From Bact-08 sp964533215 (GTDB lineage: Bacteria > Bacteroidota > Bacteroidia > Bacteroidales > UBA932), in assembly GCA_964533215.1 (NCBI GenBank), contig CAZHLJ010000004.1:192222-256221 (forward strand): a stretch of DNA of 64,000 nt. The letters are read 5' to 3'. Shown one piece after another: positions 34,896 to 44,964 of the stretch (position 1 is the stretch's first letter; every line of letters begins with the position of its first letter). Below the pieces are notes generated by a model. That model ran no database searches and was not told the origin of the DNA. It worked only from the letters and a program-made list of their open reading frames with translations. The translations under genes were made by a program, and so were the position numbers.

Positions 34896-36665
34896 GTGAA
34901 AAAAAATCTGACCATACTTCTCCGGAATATCTATGCCTTTGCCGCCATTCTGCTTATGCTGAATACTGGCACAGTCAAAGGGCAGGATCACAATATGATC
35001 AATGCAATCAATGATCAGTTCGCATGTTATATAAAAGATAACAATAACGGTGAAGTCCTTAGGAACATCGCTTCATTTTTCTTAAGCACAGGGGAGTTCA
35101 ATCAGGTGATCAGCTACGCGGAACAGCTCAGGAATCTTGGAGAGAGCAACAACAATATGCGTTACCGTGCCTATGCCAATGCTTACCTTGGACAGGCTTA
35201 TCTTATGACCAACCAGGTTGATGCTGCTAAATCATATCTTAACCAGGCACTAAAACAGGCCACTTCAATTCAGAACGATTCCATACTATGCTCCGTATAC
35301 AATGGCCTTGGTCTCTATGCTTCAAACGTGGATGCAGATTATAACGGCTCGATAGAACTATTCTTCAAAGGAGTTGAAGCATCTAAAAGATGCGCTTTTA
35401 CACGTCTGTACAACATCCTGCTCTGCAATATCTCAGGGGTGTACTATCTTAAAGGTGATGCCAATGGTCTGAAATATGCTCAGGAGTGCTATAATTATGG
35501 TCACCTGAAAAACGATCCATTCCTTGCCTTGTGGGGAGCCATAAATTCATCCAAGATGTATTTTCTGATGGGAGAGTATGAGGAGGCACTCAAATATATA
35601 AAGGAGTCGGAATTCTTATTGCAGAAAAACAAATACAAGGACCAGGCAGATGTTTATACAACATATGGCGATATTCTTCTTGCACTTGAAGACGAAAAAG
35701 GAGCTGACAATTATTACAAAGAGGCTCTCTCAAATATAGGCAGTGCAACATCTTCATCCACTGCATACGTTTACCTAAGTTATGGAAAGCGGCTCTTATC
35801 CAAAGGAAAATATTCTGAAGCTGTTATCCTTCTTGATAAAGGGCTCAAAGTCTGCATTGAAGCACATAACCGAATTTTCATTAAAGAATTTTATGATGCC
35901 CTTAGCAAGTGTTACGAAAAAATGGGGGTCTACAACAAATCTCTAGAATATTATAAAATATACCACCAAGAGGTAAGCCACGCCTTTAACGAGGAGAGTG
36001 AGCGATCCATGAATAAAATGAGAGTACAGTTCGACACCCAAAAGAAAGAGAATGAGGCAGAGCAGGCACGACTGGAACTTATAAACAAAAACAGGAAGAT
36101 GCAATCCCTGCTGATAATTTTATCTCTTGCTGTCCTTACCTCCATATATATATATATTCTTTATGTCCGCAAGAACAGGCTCTACCGGCAGATTATTATC
36201 CGAAACAGAGAGGCTATAAAACGCGAGGACGAACTTAAAGAACAGATAAGCAATTTTAAAAAGGACTGCCCTGCAATATCAGAAAGGTATTCTGCATCGT
36301 CTCTAAAGGGAGACAAAATTGAAGATATGTTTCTTCAAATACAGCATATCATGAGAGAAGAACATCTTTATCATGATCCTGCTCTGACAAAAGAGAAAAT
36401 TGCTGAAATTTTAGGTACAAACCGTACATATCTGTCACAGGTTATAAATGACAGATCTGGCCTGACTGTCCCTCAATACATAAATACTTTCAGAATTGAT
36501 GAAGCTGTGAGGATACTTTCAGATACCAAAGACGATACCCCTCTCAAGGCAATTGCAATTGACCTAGGGTTCAATTCAATATCCACCTTCTACAAGCTCT
36601 TCCAGACTTCAGTAGGTATGACTCCTTCTCTATACCGCAAGAAAGCCCGCGAATTTTCTTCCTGA
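34896..36665 (+). CDS. TPR-transmembrane-AraC transcriptional regulator
   Basis: A membrane-spanning regulator of 589 residues from GTG 34896. The longer TTG reading (34830) would start inside the upstream terminator and lacks a signal peptide, while the GTG start gives MKKNLTILLRNIYAFAAILL, a normal signal sequence. Order: periplasmic tetratricopeptide repeats (about 40-390), a membrane segment (about 404-428, LLIILSLAVLTSIYIYILYV), a short coiled linker, and a C-terminal AraC helix-turn-helix (about 500-585, KIAEILGTNRTYLSQVIND and DLGFNSISTFYKLFQTSVGMTP). Such proteins sense a periplasmic signal and act on nearby genes. It directly precedes the SusC/SusD/thiol-redox locus on the same strand and is its likely regulator. 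Confidence 0.9.
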   Translation: MKKNLTILLRNIYAFAAILLMLNTGTVKGQDHNMINAINDQFACYIKDNNNGEVLRNIASFFLSTGEFNQVISYAEQLRNLGESNNNMRYRAYANAYLGQAYLMTNQVDAAKSYLNQALKQATSIQNDSILCSVYNGLGLYASNVDADYNGSIELFFKGVEASKRCAFTRLYNILLCNISGVYYLKGDANGLKYAQECYNYGHLKNDPFLALWGAINSSKMYFLMGEYEEALKYIKESEFLLQKNKYKDQADVYTTYGDILLALEDEKGADNYYKEALSNIGSATSSSTAYVYLSYGKRLLSKGKYSEAVILLDKGLKVCIEAHNRIFIKEFYDALSKCYEKMGVYNKSLEYYKIYHQEVSHAFNEESERSMNKMRVQFDTQKKENEAEQARLELINKNRKMQSLLIILSLAVLTSIYIYILYVRKNRLYRQIIIRNREAIKREDELKEQISNFKKDCPAISERYSASSLKGDKIEDMFLQIQHIMREEHLYHDPALTKEKIAEILGTNRTYLSQVINDRSGLTVPQYINTFRIDEAVRILSDTKDDTPLKAIAIDLGFNSISTFYKLFQTSVGMTPSLYRKKAREFSS

Positions 36666-36761
36666 CTTCTCCTCTAATTTTTATTCCTAATTCGGCAATT
36701 GCCGCATGTGCGTGTTTATAAAGGGTAAATTGCGTTGCGATTTAACCAAAATTATAAACAT

Positions 36762-39700
36762 ATGAAACAAAAAGTCTTTTTAATTATCCAACTGTTCCTC
36801 GTTGGTTTTTTGGCTTGCTTGCAACCAACCTATGCTCAACAGGCAAGGCAGACTGCTCAAGGTACCCGAACTATTAAAGGAACGGTAGTGGATGAAAACG
36901 GAGAACCTTTACCGGGTGTCGCCGTTTCTCAAAAAAAAGTCAGCAAAGGACAAACAGTTCAAGTTGTCCTTTGTGACATTAACGGTAATTTCTCGCTGAA
37001 CATTAAAAGTGATGTTAAGCAGATAGAGGCCTCATTAATGGGTTATGAAATTCAGATCGTTACACTTACCGACAGCAAAGACTACAAAATTCAGCTGAAA
37101 CCAAGTGCTGAGTTTCTGGACGAAGTGGTTGTCACAGGTATGTTCACAAGAAAGGCCAATTCATATACAGGAGCCGTAGCAACTGTAAAGAAAGATGAAT
37201 TGTTGAAAATGGGTAACCAGAACCTGGTTCAGAGTCTGAAGAATCTGGATCCTTCTTTCCTCCAGCTAGACAACCTCTCTATGGGATCTAACCCAAATGC
37301 CTTGCCAGAACTGCAAATGAGAGGGCAATCGGCTTTCCCTGACATTAAAGGGGAATATCAGAACAATCCTAACCAACCACTGTTTATTCTGGATGGATTT
37401 GAAACAGCCCTTACAAAAATCATTGACCTAGACATGAACCTTGTTGAGAGCATCACATTGCTGAAAGATGCCACAGCAAAGGCAATATATGGATCCAAGG
37501 CAGCCAACGGTGTTATAGTCGTTGAGACCAAGAAGCCTGATTCCGGTAAAATGAGAATCAATTACAATGGAAGCGCTGTCATTGAAGCTCCGGACCTTAG
37601 CAGCTACGACCTCGCCAATGCGACAGAAAAGATTGAGATTGAGAGGCTGGCCGGTATGTTTGATTCGGACAATGTGGTTACAAGAATTGCCAGACAACAG
37701 CGTTACAACTCAATCCTTAAAGAGGTTCTGGCAGGAGTGAACACTGATTGGCTCTCCCAACCTGTAAGAACCGGAATCGGTCAGAAACATTCGCTCTATC
37801 TTGAAGGTGGAGATGACCACATGCTTTATGGAATAGACCTATCTTACAATAAAATCACCGGTGCTATGAAAGGGTCTGACAGAAACACTTTTAATGGTGG
37901 AATAACACTCTCGTACAGATTGAAGGACTTTGTTTTCCGCAACAAACTCTCCATAACACAGAACTCAGCAAACGAATCACCTTGGGGAAGTTTCTACAAC
38001 TATGCCCAAATGAACCCTTACAGCAGAATATACGATGAAAAGGGAAACCTTATAAAAACATATGTATATACAGAAATGGATGGAAAGGGTGTTGACTCGA
38101 CTAACCCTATATGGAACTCAATGATCAACACCAAGAATATCTCTGGTTATACAGATATCACAAACAATTTTTACGCTGAATGGTCTGTCACCCCTACCCT
38201 TAAATTCACCGGACGTCTGGGAATTTCAAATGTGGCATCCTCTTCAGATAATTTCAAACCGGCCAGCCACACAGACTTTGCCAGCTACTCAGGAGAAGAT
38301 ATTTATAGAAAAGGTTACTATCTGCAGAGCCACAGCAAGACAAATAATTTTAGTGGAGACTTAGGCGCAAACTATTCAATCACAAAAGGTAAGAGTATCT
38401 TTTTTGTGAACGGACAGCTTAGCATAACCAATTACTCCTACGACTATTCATTCGCAGAGGCAGAGGGTTTCCCAAATGACAATATGGACCATATTATTTT
38501 CGCCACACAATATCTTAAAGATGGCAAACCCGGTGGAAGCGAGAATGTTGCAAGAACAATCGGTGGGATTCTCTCTGCAAACTACTCTTATGACAATCGT
38601 TTCCTTCTGGACGGTAACTACAGGATCACAGGATCTTCTGAGTTTGGAGCAAACAACAGATGGGGTTCATTCTGGTCAATAGGTGGAGGTTGGAACATCC
38701 ACGAAGAGTCCTTCCTTAAAGGCAGCGACATCGTTAACAGACTTAAATTAAGGCTTTCAACCGGTTACACGGGTTCGCAGGGATTCAACACCTATCAGGC
38801 TATGGCAACAGTCAAATATTTTACGACAAGTTCTTATAACGGGAACATCGGTTCATACCTTGTATGCCTGGCTAATCCAAACCTGCAATGGCAGAAAAAG
38901 TTTGATCAGAATATAGGGGCAGACTTGGTATTGTTCAATAACAGGTTGACAGGCAGGTTTGACTACTATATTGCCACAACCACCAGCATGCTGACGGATG
39001 TGACAGTCCCTCAGTCAACAGGTTTCGGCACATACAGGGAAAATCTTGGAGAATCTGAGAATAAGGGTTTTGAAGGATACCTTAACTTTAAGGTCTGGGA
39101 AGACTCTAAAACAAAGAGTTTCCTTAACGTTTATGGCTCTATTGCCCATAACAAGAACACTATCAAGAAAATTTCCGAATCATTACAGAAGTACAACTCG
39201 GAACAGGATGCGGTAAAGAACGGTAAAGACGATTCAAGCACAAAGACCAAGCAGACAACCCCTTCTGTAAGATACGAAGAGGGACAGTCATTAAACGCAA
39301 TCTGGGCAGTTCGCTCATTAGGTATTGACCCTCAAAATGGTAAGGAGATCTTCCTGAAGAAAAACGGAGAGGTGACTTACACATATTCTACTTCCGATCA
39401 GGTTGTTTGTGGGGATCTTTTACCTAAGTATAATGGCAATTTCGGTATAAGCGGCGAATATCACAACATCGGTCTTAACATATCGTTCAACTATCGCTTA
39501 GGTGGCCAGATCTATAACCAGACACTGGTTGACAAGGTGGAGAATGCCGATATCAAATACAACGTAGACCGTCGTATATTCACCGACAGATGGCAGCAGG
39601 TTGGAGACTATGCTCTCTATAAGTCAATAAAAGACCTTTCTTACACCAGACCTACATCCCGATTTGTAGAGGATTACAATATCCTTTCACTCTCCTCAAT

Positions 39701-39875
39701 CAATATCTCTTATGACTTCCGAGACACTAAACTTGTAAAGAATTCATTCCTTGACAGACTAAAATTACAGTTCTATGCCAATGATCTGTTCAATGTCTCA
39801 TCTGTAAAGATTGAGAGAGGAACCTATTATCCTTTTGCCAGGAATTTTACTTTTTCACTTCAAGCATCATTTTAA
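36762..39875 (+). CDS. SusC/RagA-family TonB-dependent transporter
   Basis: Outer-membrane nutrient transporter of 1037 residues from ATG 36762 (the in-frame TTG at 36735 adds nine residues before a clear signal peptide). Signal peptide, then a carboxypeptidase-D-like domain (about 45-125, GTVVDENGEPLPGVAV), TonB-box region (LDEVVVTGMFTRK), plug (NLVQSLKNLDPSFLQLD, LDGFETALTKI, LLKDATAKAIYGSKAANGVIVVETK), barrel, and a terminal aromatic residue (LQASF). Unlike the SusC at 1-3052 it has no STN domain, so regulation is not by FecR; the TPR-AraC protein upstream fits instead. SusD follows 18 bp later. The substrate is unknown; RagAB-type transporters take peptides, so peptide uptake is one option. 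Confidence 0.95.
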   Translation: MKQKVFLIIQLFLVGFLACLQPTYAQQARQTAQGTRTIKGTVVDENGEPLPGVAVSQKKVSKGQTVQVVLCDINGNFSLNIKSDVKQIEASLMGYEIQIVTLTDSKDYKIQLKPSAEFLDEVVVTGMFTRKANSYTGAVATVKKDELLKMGNQNLVQSLKNLDPSFLQLDNLSMGSNPNALPELQMRGQSAFPDIKGEYQNNPNQPLFILDGFETALTKIIDLDMNLVESITLLKDATAKAIYGSKAANGVIVVETKKPDSGKMRINYNGSAVIEAPDLSSYDLANATEKIEIERLAGMFDSDNVVTRIARQQRYNSILKEVLAGVNTDWLSQPVRTGIGQKHSLYLEGGDDHMLYGIDLSYNKITGAMKGSDRNTFNGGITLSYRLKDFVFRNKLSITQNSANESPWGSFYNYAQMNPYSRIYDEKGNLIKTYVYTEMDGKGVDSTNPIWNSMINTKNISGYTDITNNFYAEWSVTPTLKFTGRLGISNVASSSDNFKPASHTDFASYSGEDIYRKGYYLQSHSKTNNFSGDLGANYSITKGKSIFFVNGQLSITNYSYDYSFAEAEGFPNDNMDHIIFATQYLKDGKPGGSENVARTIGGILSANYSYDNRFLLDGNYRITGSSEFGANNRWGSFWSIGGGWNIHEESFLKGSDIVNRLKLRLSTGYTGSQGFNTYQAMATVKYFTTSSYNGNIGSYLVCLANPNLQWQKKFDQNIGADLVLFNNRLTGRFDYYIATTTSMLTDVTVPQSTGFGTYRENLGESENKGFEGYLNFKVWEDSKTKSFLNVYGSIAHNKNTIKKISESLQKYNSEQDAVKNGKDDSSTKTKQTTPSVRYEEGQSLNAIWAVRSLGIDPQNGKEIFLKKNGEVTYTYSTSDQVVCGDLLPKYNGNFGISGEYHNIGLNISFNYRLGGQIYNQTLVDKVENADIKYNVDRRIFTDRWQQVGDYALYKSIKDLSYTRPTSRFVEDYNILSLSSINISYDFRDTKLVKNSFLDRLKLQFYANDLFNVSSVKIERGTYYPFARNFTFSLQASF

Positions 39876-39893
39876 CATTATATAGAAACAAAT

Positions 39894-41345
39894 ATGAAAA
39901 AGTTTACAACATATAATACAATAATTTCAGTAGCACTGGTCTCTCTCTCCGCCCTGCTACTAACATCCTGCGAAAAGTACCTGGATGTAAGGCCTAAATC
40001 GGAGATTCCGGTCGGGCTGCATTTTGACAGGGAGAGCGGATTTCAGGACCAACTGACCGGGGTATATACAAAAATGTGCGGCACCAGTATGTATGGACGG
40101 GAAATGACTTTCGGGCTTATGGAAGTACTCTCACAGAACTACGACCTGAACTCCAACTCATTATATTTCTATGCTTCGCAGTACAATTATGAAGTGACTA
40201 CCATAAAGTCAAAAATTGATGACATCTGGTCAAATACATATAATTGCATTGCCAACTTGAATGTAATGATTGATTATCTGGACAAGGCAGATCCTAAAAT
40301 CTTTACTGACAACAACTACAGTGTCTTTAAAGGAGAAGCCATAGGCCTTCGCGCCTTCCTTCATTTTGACATGCTGCGTATCTTTGCTCCAAGTTTTGCC
40401 AGCAACCCTGCTGCTCCTGCAATCCCTTACGTTACAAAGTATGAGCCCAAGATAACACCTCAGAGCACTGTAAGTGAAGCCTTGGACCTTATCATCTCGG
40501 ATCTGGAAAAGGCCGTGACACTGCTTAAAAAGGACACTCTCTTCACTGCACAATCTCCCTACTACGTGACTTCACGAAGAATGTACTTCAACTATTTTGC
40601 TGCTGAGGCAACACTTGCCAGAGCCTATCTTTACAAAGGGGACAAGGTAAACGCTCTTAAATACGCAAATGAGATAATAACCAACAGCGAACTTACCGCA
40701 AACAGTGCCCTCAACTGGACTCACTATACCGCACTTGAAACCACCTATGAGTATGAATGTAACAGGACATATACAGATGAACAGGTATTCCAGTTAAAGA
40801 TAAATGACCTTGAAGACATTGTAAAATACTACTTCACCTCTACTGCCGGTAACAATGCTCTCTCCCCTAGCGACACCAAGGCTGATGTGATATTCGAAAA
40901 GAGCAGCAAAGGGTATGGTAATGACTATAGAATGAACCTTTGTTTCAAGTATGATGGCGCCAAAAAGTATCTTTCCAAATTCTGGCAATATGAAAATGAT
41001 ATTTATAACTACTTTTTCCCAATTATCAGGAAGACCGAAGCTTATTACATTGCTGCAGAAATTCTTAAAGACTCGAATCCAACCCGGGCAATCGAGCTTC
41101 TAAATATCGTAAGGTCTCACCGGAAACTCTCTGCTTATGCTTTGCCAAACACATTGACAGCAAGTGAAATACAGAACGAGATCTTCAAAGAGTACCGCAA
41201 GGAGTTCCTTGCAGAGGGACAACTCTTCTACTACTACAAACGGTTAAACCTGCCTAAAATAGAAGGAGCCGGTGTAGCTGCAAATGACAATATCTATGTA
41301 TTGCCTATGCCGGATAACGAAATTGAATTTGGCAAGAGAAATTGA
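39894..41345 (+). CDS. SusD/RagB-family surface lipoprotein
   Basis: Lid and substrate-binding lipoprotein of the SusC transporter, 483 residues. The lipobox is LLTSC followed by EKYLDVRPKSEIP, the classic SusD start. The helical TPR-like body contains GEAIGLRAFLHFDMLRIFAP and RKTEAYYIAAEILK, and the end carries IFKEYRKEFLAEGQLFYYYKRLNLP, all typical. It follows its SusC partner by 18 bp and precedes the DUF4843 lipoprotein by 37 bp. Ligand specificity cannot be read from the sequence. Confidence 0.95.
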   Translation: MKKFTTYNTIISVALVSLSALLLTSCEKYLDVRPKSEIPVGLHFDRESGFQDQLTGVYTKMCGTSMYGREMTFGLMEVLSQNYDLNSNSLYFYASQYNYEVTTIKSKIDDIWSNTYNCIANLNVMIDYLDKADPKIFTDNNYSVFKGEAIGLRAFLHFDMLRIFAPSFASNPAAPAIPYVTKYEPKITPQSTVSEALDLIISDLEKAVTLLKKDTLFTAQSPYYVTSRRMYFNYFAAEATLARAYLYKGDKVNALKYANEIITNSELTANSALNWTHYTALETTYEYECNRTYTDEQVFQLKINDLEDIVKYYFTSTAGNNALSPSDTKADVIFEKSSKGYGNDYRMNLCFKYDGAKKYLSKFWQYENDIYNYFFPIIRKTEAYYIAAEILKDSNPTRAIELLNIVRSHRKLSAYALPNTLTASEIQNEIFKEYRKEFLAEGQLFYYYKRLNLPKIEGAGVAANDNIYVLPMPDNEIEFGKRN

Positions 41346-41382
41346 TCCGGAGAAATAATTTGACATTTATAAATTAGACAAT

Positions 41383-42093
41383 ATGAAAAAATTTTTAATA
41401 TCTATATTTAGTTTGATTTTGGTTCTCTCTCTCTTCCCGGCTTGTGAAAATGAGGGGTTCTATTATCAGGACGAAGCAAGGGTACGCTTAGAGGGACCTT
41501 ATACCTGGGCTGTTGGAACGGACTCCCTTGAGTTCTCATTCCTGACCTCTCCGGCTTCGGTAAGTGAAAAACAAATGGATATCACCATTTACGTAATGGG
41601 GCCTTCATCAAAAGTTGACAGGAAAGCAAATATAAGTGTTGTAAGCGGTTCTACAACTGCCACAGCAAATCAGTACACTTGCCCTGCACAGGTTACCATC
41701 CCAGCAAATTCATATTCCGCAACATTCCCTGTTGTTTTAAAAAGAACATCCGACCTGCAGAGCAAAGGGGTACGCCTCTACATAAAAGTTGCAGAATCTT
41801 CCGATTTCAAGATAGGTGTCTCAGAAAGGAACCACCTTATATTCAAATGGAATGACATTCTGGCAATGCCTAAAAACTGGAGTGACCTTACTGAATTCTT
41901 TGGTACATTCAGCCTTGTAAAATACCGTTTTATAATCAATAACACCGGAGTAACAGAATTCAGCACAACTACAATGAGCTGGGCTCAGTTGATGAACTAC
42001 AGGATTATCTTAAAAAATGCTCTCAACGCATATAATGCAGCACATCCGAACGACCCTCTGAAAGATGAAAATGGACAAATCATTACATTTTAA
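41383..42093 (+). CDS. DUF4843-family lipoprotein
   Basis: A 236-residue lipoprotein, lipobox LFPAC then ENEGFYYQDEARVRLEG. The pattern (aromatic-rich start, LEFSFLTSP, MDITIYVMG, ANQYTCPAQVTIPANSYSATFPVVLKR) matches the DUF4843 family, which occurs almost only beside SusC/SusD pairs together with PKD-like lipoproteins. The fold is probably an immunoglobulin-like beta sandwich on the cell surface. It may be an accessory surface subunit of the transporter; no biochemical function is known to me. Confidence 0.88.
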   Translation: MKKFLISIFSLILVLSLFPACENEGFYYQDEARVRLEGPYTWAVGTDSLEFSFLTSPASVSEKQMDITIYVMGPSSKVDRKANISVVSGSTTATANQYTCPAQVTIPANSYSATFPVVLKRTSDLQSKGVRLYIKVAESSDFKIGVSERNHLIFKWNDILAMPKNWSDLTEFFGTFSLVKYRFIINNTGVTEFSTTTMSWAQLMNYRIILKNALNAYNAAHPNDPLKDENGQIITF

Positions 42094-42105
42094 ATTCTGG
42101 AAATT

Positions 42106-43671
42106 ATGAAGAATATCACAAAATATACACTTTTCATTTTGCTGGGAGCAGTTCTCTCTATGCAATCATGTACACTGGATAAAGGGAACTACGATTATAC
42201 CGCAGTTTCCGACATCAAGATTGATACAATAGGCGTTGCAAACAGGACCGTACTGAACCAAGCAGTAATAGGCACTACGGTAAAATTAAAACCGAATGTT
42301 ACATATACCAAGGATGCCAGCAAACTTGAGTACTACTGGATTATATATCCTTACTACTATTCACCCGTACAACAGGGAAATGCCATAGTATACCCGCAGG
42401 CTGACACTATTTGCCGTACTCAGGAGCTTAACTGGGTAGTGGATGCAACTGCCGGAATGTATAATGTTCAATTTGTAGCCAAAGATCCGGGAAATGGTTT
42501 GAAGACATTTTTCTGGCTATATATGAACGTTCCAAGCAAAGGCACCAAATCAGGCATGTATATCCTTTCTGAGTTCAATGGCAAAACAGATATTGAGTTG
42601 TTTGGATCTGCAAGAGCCTTGATCATAGGAGGCAACCATTTTGAACCTAAATACTATAGCTCTCTCAATGGCGGTCAGATGATGAATGGTAAGCCCCTGT
42701 TTATCAGCTTCGGAAAAAGCTATTACTATGCCTTCACTGAACAAGAGGGAAAAAGACTGAATGTTAATGGTTTACAGCTGATGGACAACTTCAGTGAGAT
42801 GTTTTACTCTGCCCCTTCATATAATCCACAGGCTGTAATGTATACCAACAACTGTGAGTTCATAATCAACAACGGAAAGATGCATGTAATGTACACCAGC
42901 AAGGCCAATGACCGTAAGTTTTCAGCAGCTGTCGCCGGTTCATATCAAGCCAGCCCTTTCCTTTCAGACATGACAAGAACGACATATAGGCCAACTGTAG
43001 GTGCAATAAATTCCGATCAGATCATATTTGATGAGCAGTCAAATGCATTCCGACCTTACTTCCCTCAGGCAACAGAGGTAAGCAGTTTCAAGCAGACTGT
43101 ACCCGGTGCATTTATAGATGCCAACAACTTGGGTATAAAACCGGTAGCCATACTTAACGGCAATGGAGGCAAAATATACAGCATAATCCATAAAAACGGA
43201 CATGACTCTCTATATGTAACTTGTTTCTACAATGTAGTTGACGATGGTGACCTATCAATCGGAGGTAACTCCCGGATAAGTCTGGATGGTTGTGAAGGTA
43301 TCGCCAATGCAAAATTCTTTGCATCATCTCAGGCAGGAAGCGCATTCTTCTATGCAACTGACAAGGCTGTCTATTCCTTCTCCTATACCAGCGGTCAGAA
43401 AAAACAGCTGGATATATACAAATGCAGCGCTAACGAAGAGGTCACCTGTCTTTATCAGATGCCATCCGGTGGTTTCCCTACAGCAGGATGTGTATTATGG
43501 ATTGCAATCTGGAACTCATCGACAAATGTCGGTAGCCTACGAGAATATGAAATAGATCCGACATCAGGTGCAATTAACACATTCTGGACTCCAATGTTTG
43601 CACCGGAACTGTCAAATCCATCTATCACCACAGGGTTTGGCAAAATCAAGAGCATGACAATAAAAGCATAA
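42106..43671 (+). CDS. PKD-like family surface lipoprotein
   Basis: A 521-residue lipoprotein (lipobox MQSC, then TLDKGNYDYTAVSDI). The N-terminal PKD-like/Ig-like domain (YDYTAVSDIKIDTIG, YYWIIYPYYYSP, GMYNVQFVAKDPGNG) is followed by a long beta-propeller-like C-terminal part (about 145-521) with repeated GKPLFISFGKSYYYAF, KMHVMYTSK and AVYSFSYTSGQ strands. This is the standard partner of SusD and DUF4843 in such loci. It probably extends the transporter surface and may capture ligand; the exact role is unknown. Gaps to its neighbours are 12 and 11 bp, so the operon is tight. Confidence 0.87.
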   Translation: MKNITKYTLFILLGAVLSMQSCTLDKGNYDYTAVSDIKIDTIGVANRTVLNQAVIGTTVKLKPNVTYTKDASKLEYYWIIYPYYYSPVQQGNAIVYPQADTICRTQELNWVVDATAGMYNVQFVAKDPGNGLKTFFWLYMNVPSKGTKSGMYILSEFNGKTDIELFGSARALIIGGNHFEPKYYSSLNGGQMMNGKPLFISFGKSYYYAFTEQEGKRLNVNGLQLMDNFSEMFYSAPSYNPQAVMYTNNCEFIINNGKMHVMYTSKANDRKFSAAVAGSYQASPFLSDMTRTTYRPTVGAINSDQIIFDEQSNAFRPYFPQATEVSSFKQTVPGAFIDANNLGIKPVAILNGNGGKIYSIIHKNGHDSLYVTCFYNVVDDGDLSIGGNSRISLDGCEGIANAKFFASSQAGSAFFYATDKAVYSFSYTSGQKKQLDIYKCSANEEVTCLYQMPSGGFPTAGCVLWIAIWNSSTNVGSLREYEIDPTSGAINTFWTPMFAPELSNPSITTGFGKIKSMTIKA

Positions 43672-43682
43672 TTTTAATTGAT

Positions 43683-44864
43683 ATGATTAAAAATTTAAAG
43701 TACATATTTTCACTTGTCGCCCTCGTTGCGGTGATTTCATGTAAATCTTCCGGACCAGGCTTCACAATAACCGGAGAGATTCAGGGACTAAAGGATGGAA
43801 CTGTATTGGAATTGAAACCAGGAGCTACTCATAAGAACGAAAAAGGCATTGATACAGCCACAGTTGAAAACGGCAAGTTCACACTTGAAGGAAAAGACCT
43901 AGTGGAACCAAGACTATTCTACATAACAGTCATTGCCGACAATACATACGGATCTCTTTCTGTTATGGCAGAGCCTGGCAAAATGAAGCTTACTGCCAAA
44001 GCTTCATCAAAGGAACAGGACGGACGTATTATGTATAGTTTTGATGACCTAACCGTTGAAGGCAGCCCATCTCATCTCATCTATAAAGAGAAAACCGCAG
44101 TAAGAGAGCGTCTGAATGATCTTTATGAGGAGTACCATGCAACAGGAAAGGCAATTTGTGATTCGGTTTTTGCTGCCCGCAAAGCCAACGATCAGAAGTT
44201 ACTGCAGAATCTTTACAAGTCGGAATCATGGAAAAAATTCGAACAGGATGAGAAAAACTTCTTTAACACTGTCGACTCCACTATGAACAAGATGTTTCTT
44301 GATAATGCCGACTCTTGGTGGGGTCCTTTCCTTATGATGGACCAGATGAGTTATTTCTCAAAAGAGCAGAAAGAGATTTGGGAAAAATTTTCTGACGTGG
44401 CAAAGAACAGCTACTACGGGCAACTGGTCAACAGTGAATTGTTTCCTGTCGGTTTCAAAGGGAAGCAGGCTCCTTCATTTACTGTAACTAACGACAAGGG
44501 AGAGACAATAACCTCTGCCTCGTTATTCAAGAACAGCAAGTATACGTTGGTGGATTTCTGGGCCTCATGGTGCAAACCATGCAGGAATGAGATGCCAAAC
44601 TTCAAGAAGGCTTACGAAATGTTTTCTTCCAAAGGGTTCCAGATTGTGAGCATATCAACAGACAAGAGTGAACAAGACTGGAAAAAGGCTCTTGACGAGG
44701 AGAAACTCTCATGGCCAAATTTTCTTGACAGAAACGACATTGCCGGAACTTATAACATAAAGCTCATTCCATCTACATATCTTGTAGATGAAAAAGGTGT
44801 TGTTGTAGAGGAGAACCTTCGTGGTGAAGCTCTTTTGAAAAAACTTGCGACTCTTTTTCCATAA
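43683..44864 (+). CDS. TlpA-family thioredoxin lipoprotein with DUF4369 domain (first copy)
   Basis: A 393-residue lipoprotein (lipobox VISC, C20). The N-terminal about 110 residues are a DUF4369 beta domain (FTITGEIQGLKDGTVLELKP), a helical middle follows, and the C-terminus is a thioredoxin/TlpA domain with the active site FWASWCKPCRNEMP (C297, C300) and the cis-Pro in LIPSTYLVDEKG. The CxxC motif indicates thiol-disulfide exchange in the periplasm. It is the fifth gene of the SusC operon, 11 bp after the PKD-like gene. It may keep thiols of the surface proteins or of the imported ligand reduced, with electrons from the DsbD-like protein encoded next. Confidence 0.9.
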   Translation: MIKNLKYIFSLVALVAVISCKSSGPGFTITGEIQGLKDGTVLELKPGATHKNEKGIDTATVENGKFTLEGKDLVEPRLFYITVIADNTYGSLSVMAEPGKMKLTAKASSKEQDGRIMYSFDDLTVEGSPSHLIYKEKTAVRERLNDLYEEYHATGKAICDSVFAARKANDQKLLQNLYKSESWKKFEQDEKNFFNTVDSTMNKMFLDNADSWWGPFLMMDQMSYFSKEQKEIWEKFSDVAKNSYYGQLVNSELFPVGFKGKQAPSFTVTNDKGETITSASLFKNSKYTLVDFWASWCKPCRNEMPNFKKAYEMFSSKGFQIVSISTDKSEQDWKKALDEEKLSWPNFLDRNDIAGTYNIKLIPSTYLVDEKGVVVEENLRGEALLKKLATLFP

Positions 44865-44891
44865 AAGGGATCTTAGTTTCTGAGAATTTGT

Positions 44892-44932
44892 CTCCTTGCC
44901 GGAGAGTCTATATCCAGCAAGGAGCATTTTCT
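44892..44932 (+). terminator. Possible partial terminator between tlpA-1 and dsbD
   Basis: CTCCTTGC (44892-44899) and GCAAGGAG (44917-44924) form an 8-bp perfect stem with a 17-nt loop, followed by CATTTTCTT. The T run is short and broken, so it is probably a weak or leaky terminator, or an mRNA-processing stem. Confidence 0.5.
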
Positions 44933-44964
44933 TATTATGAAAAGACAATAATCTTGAATATCAG

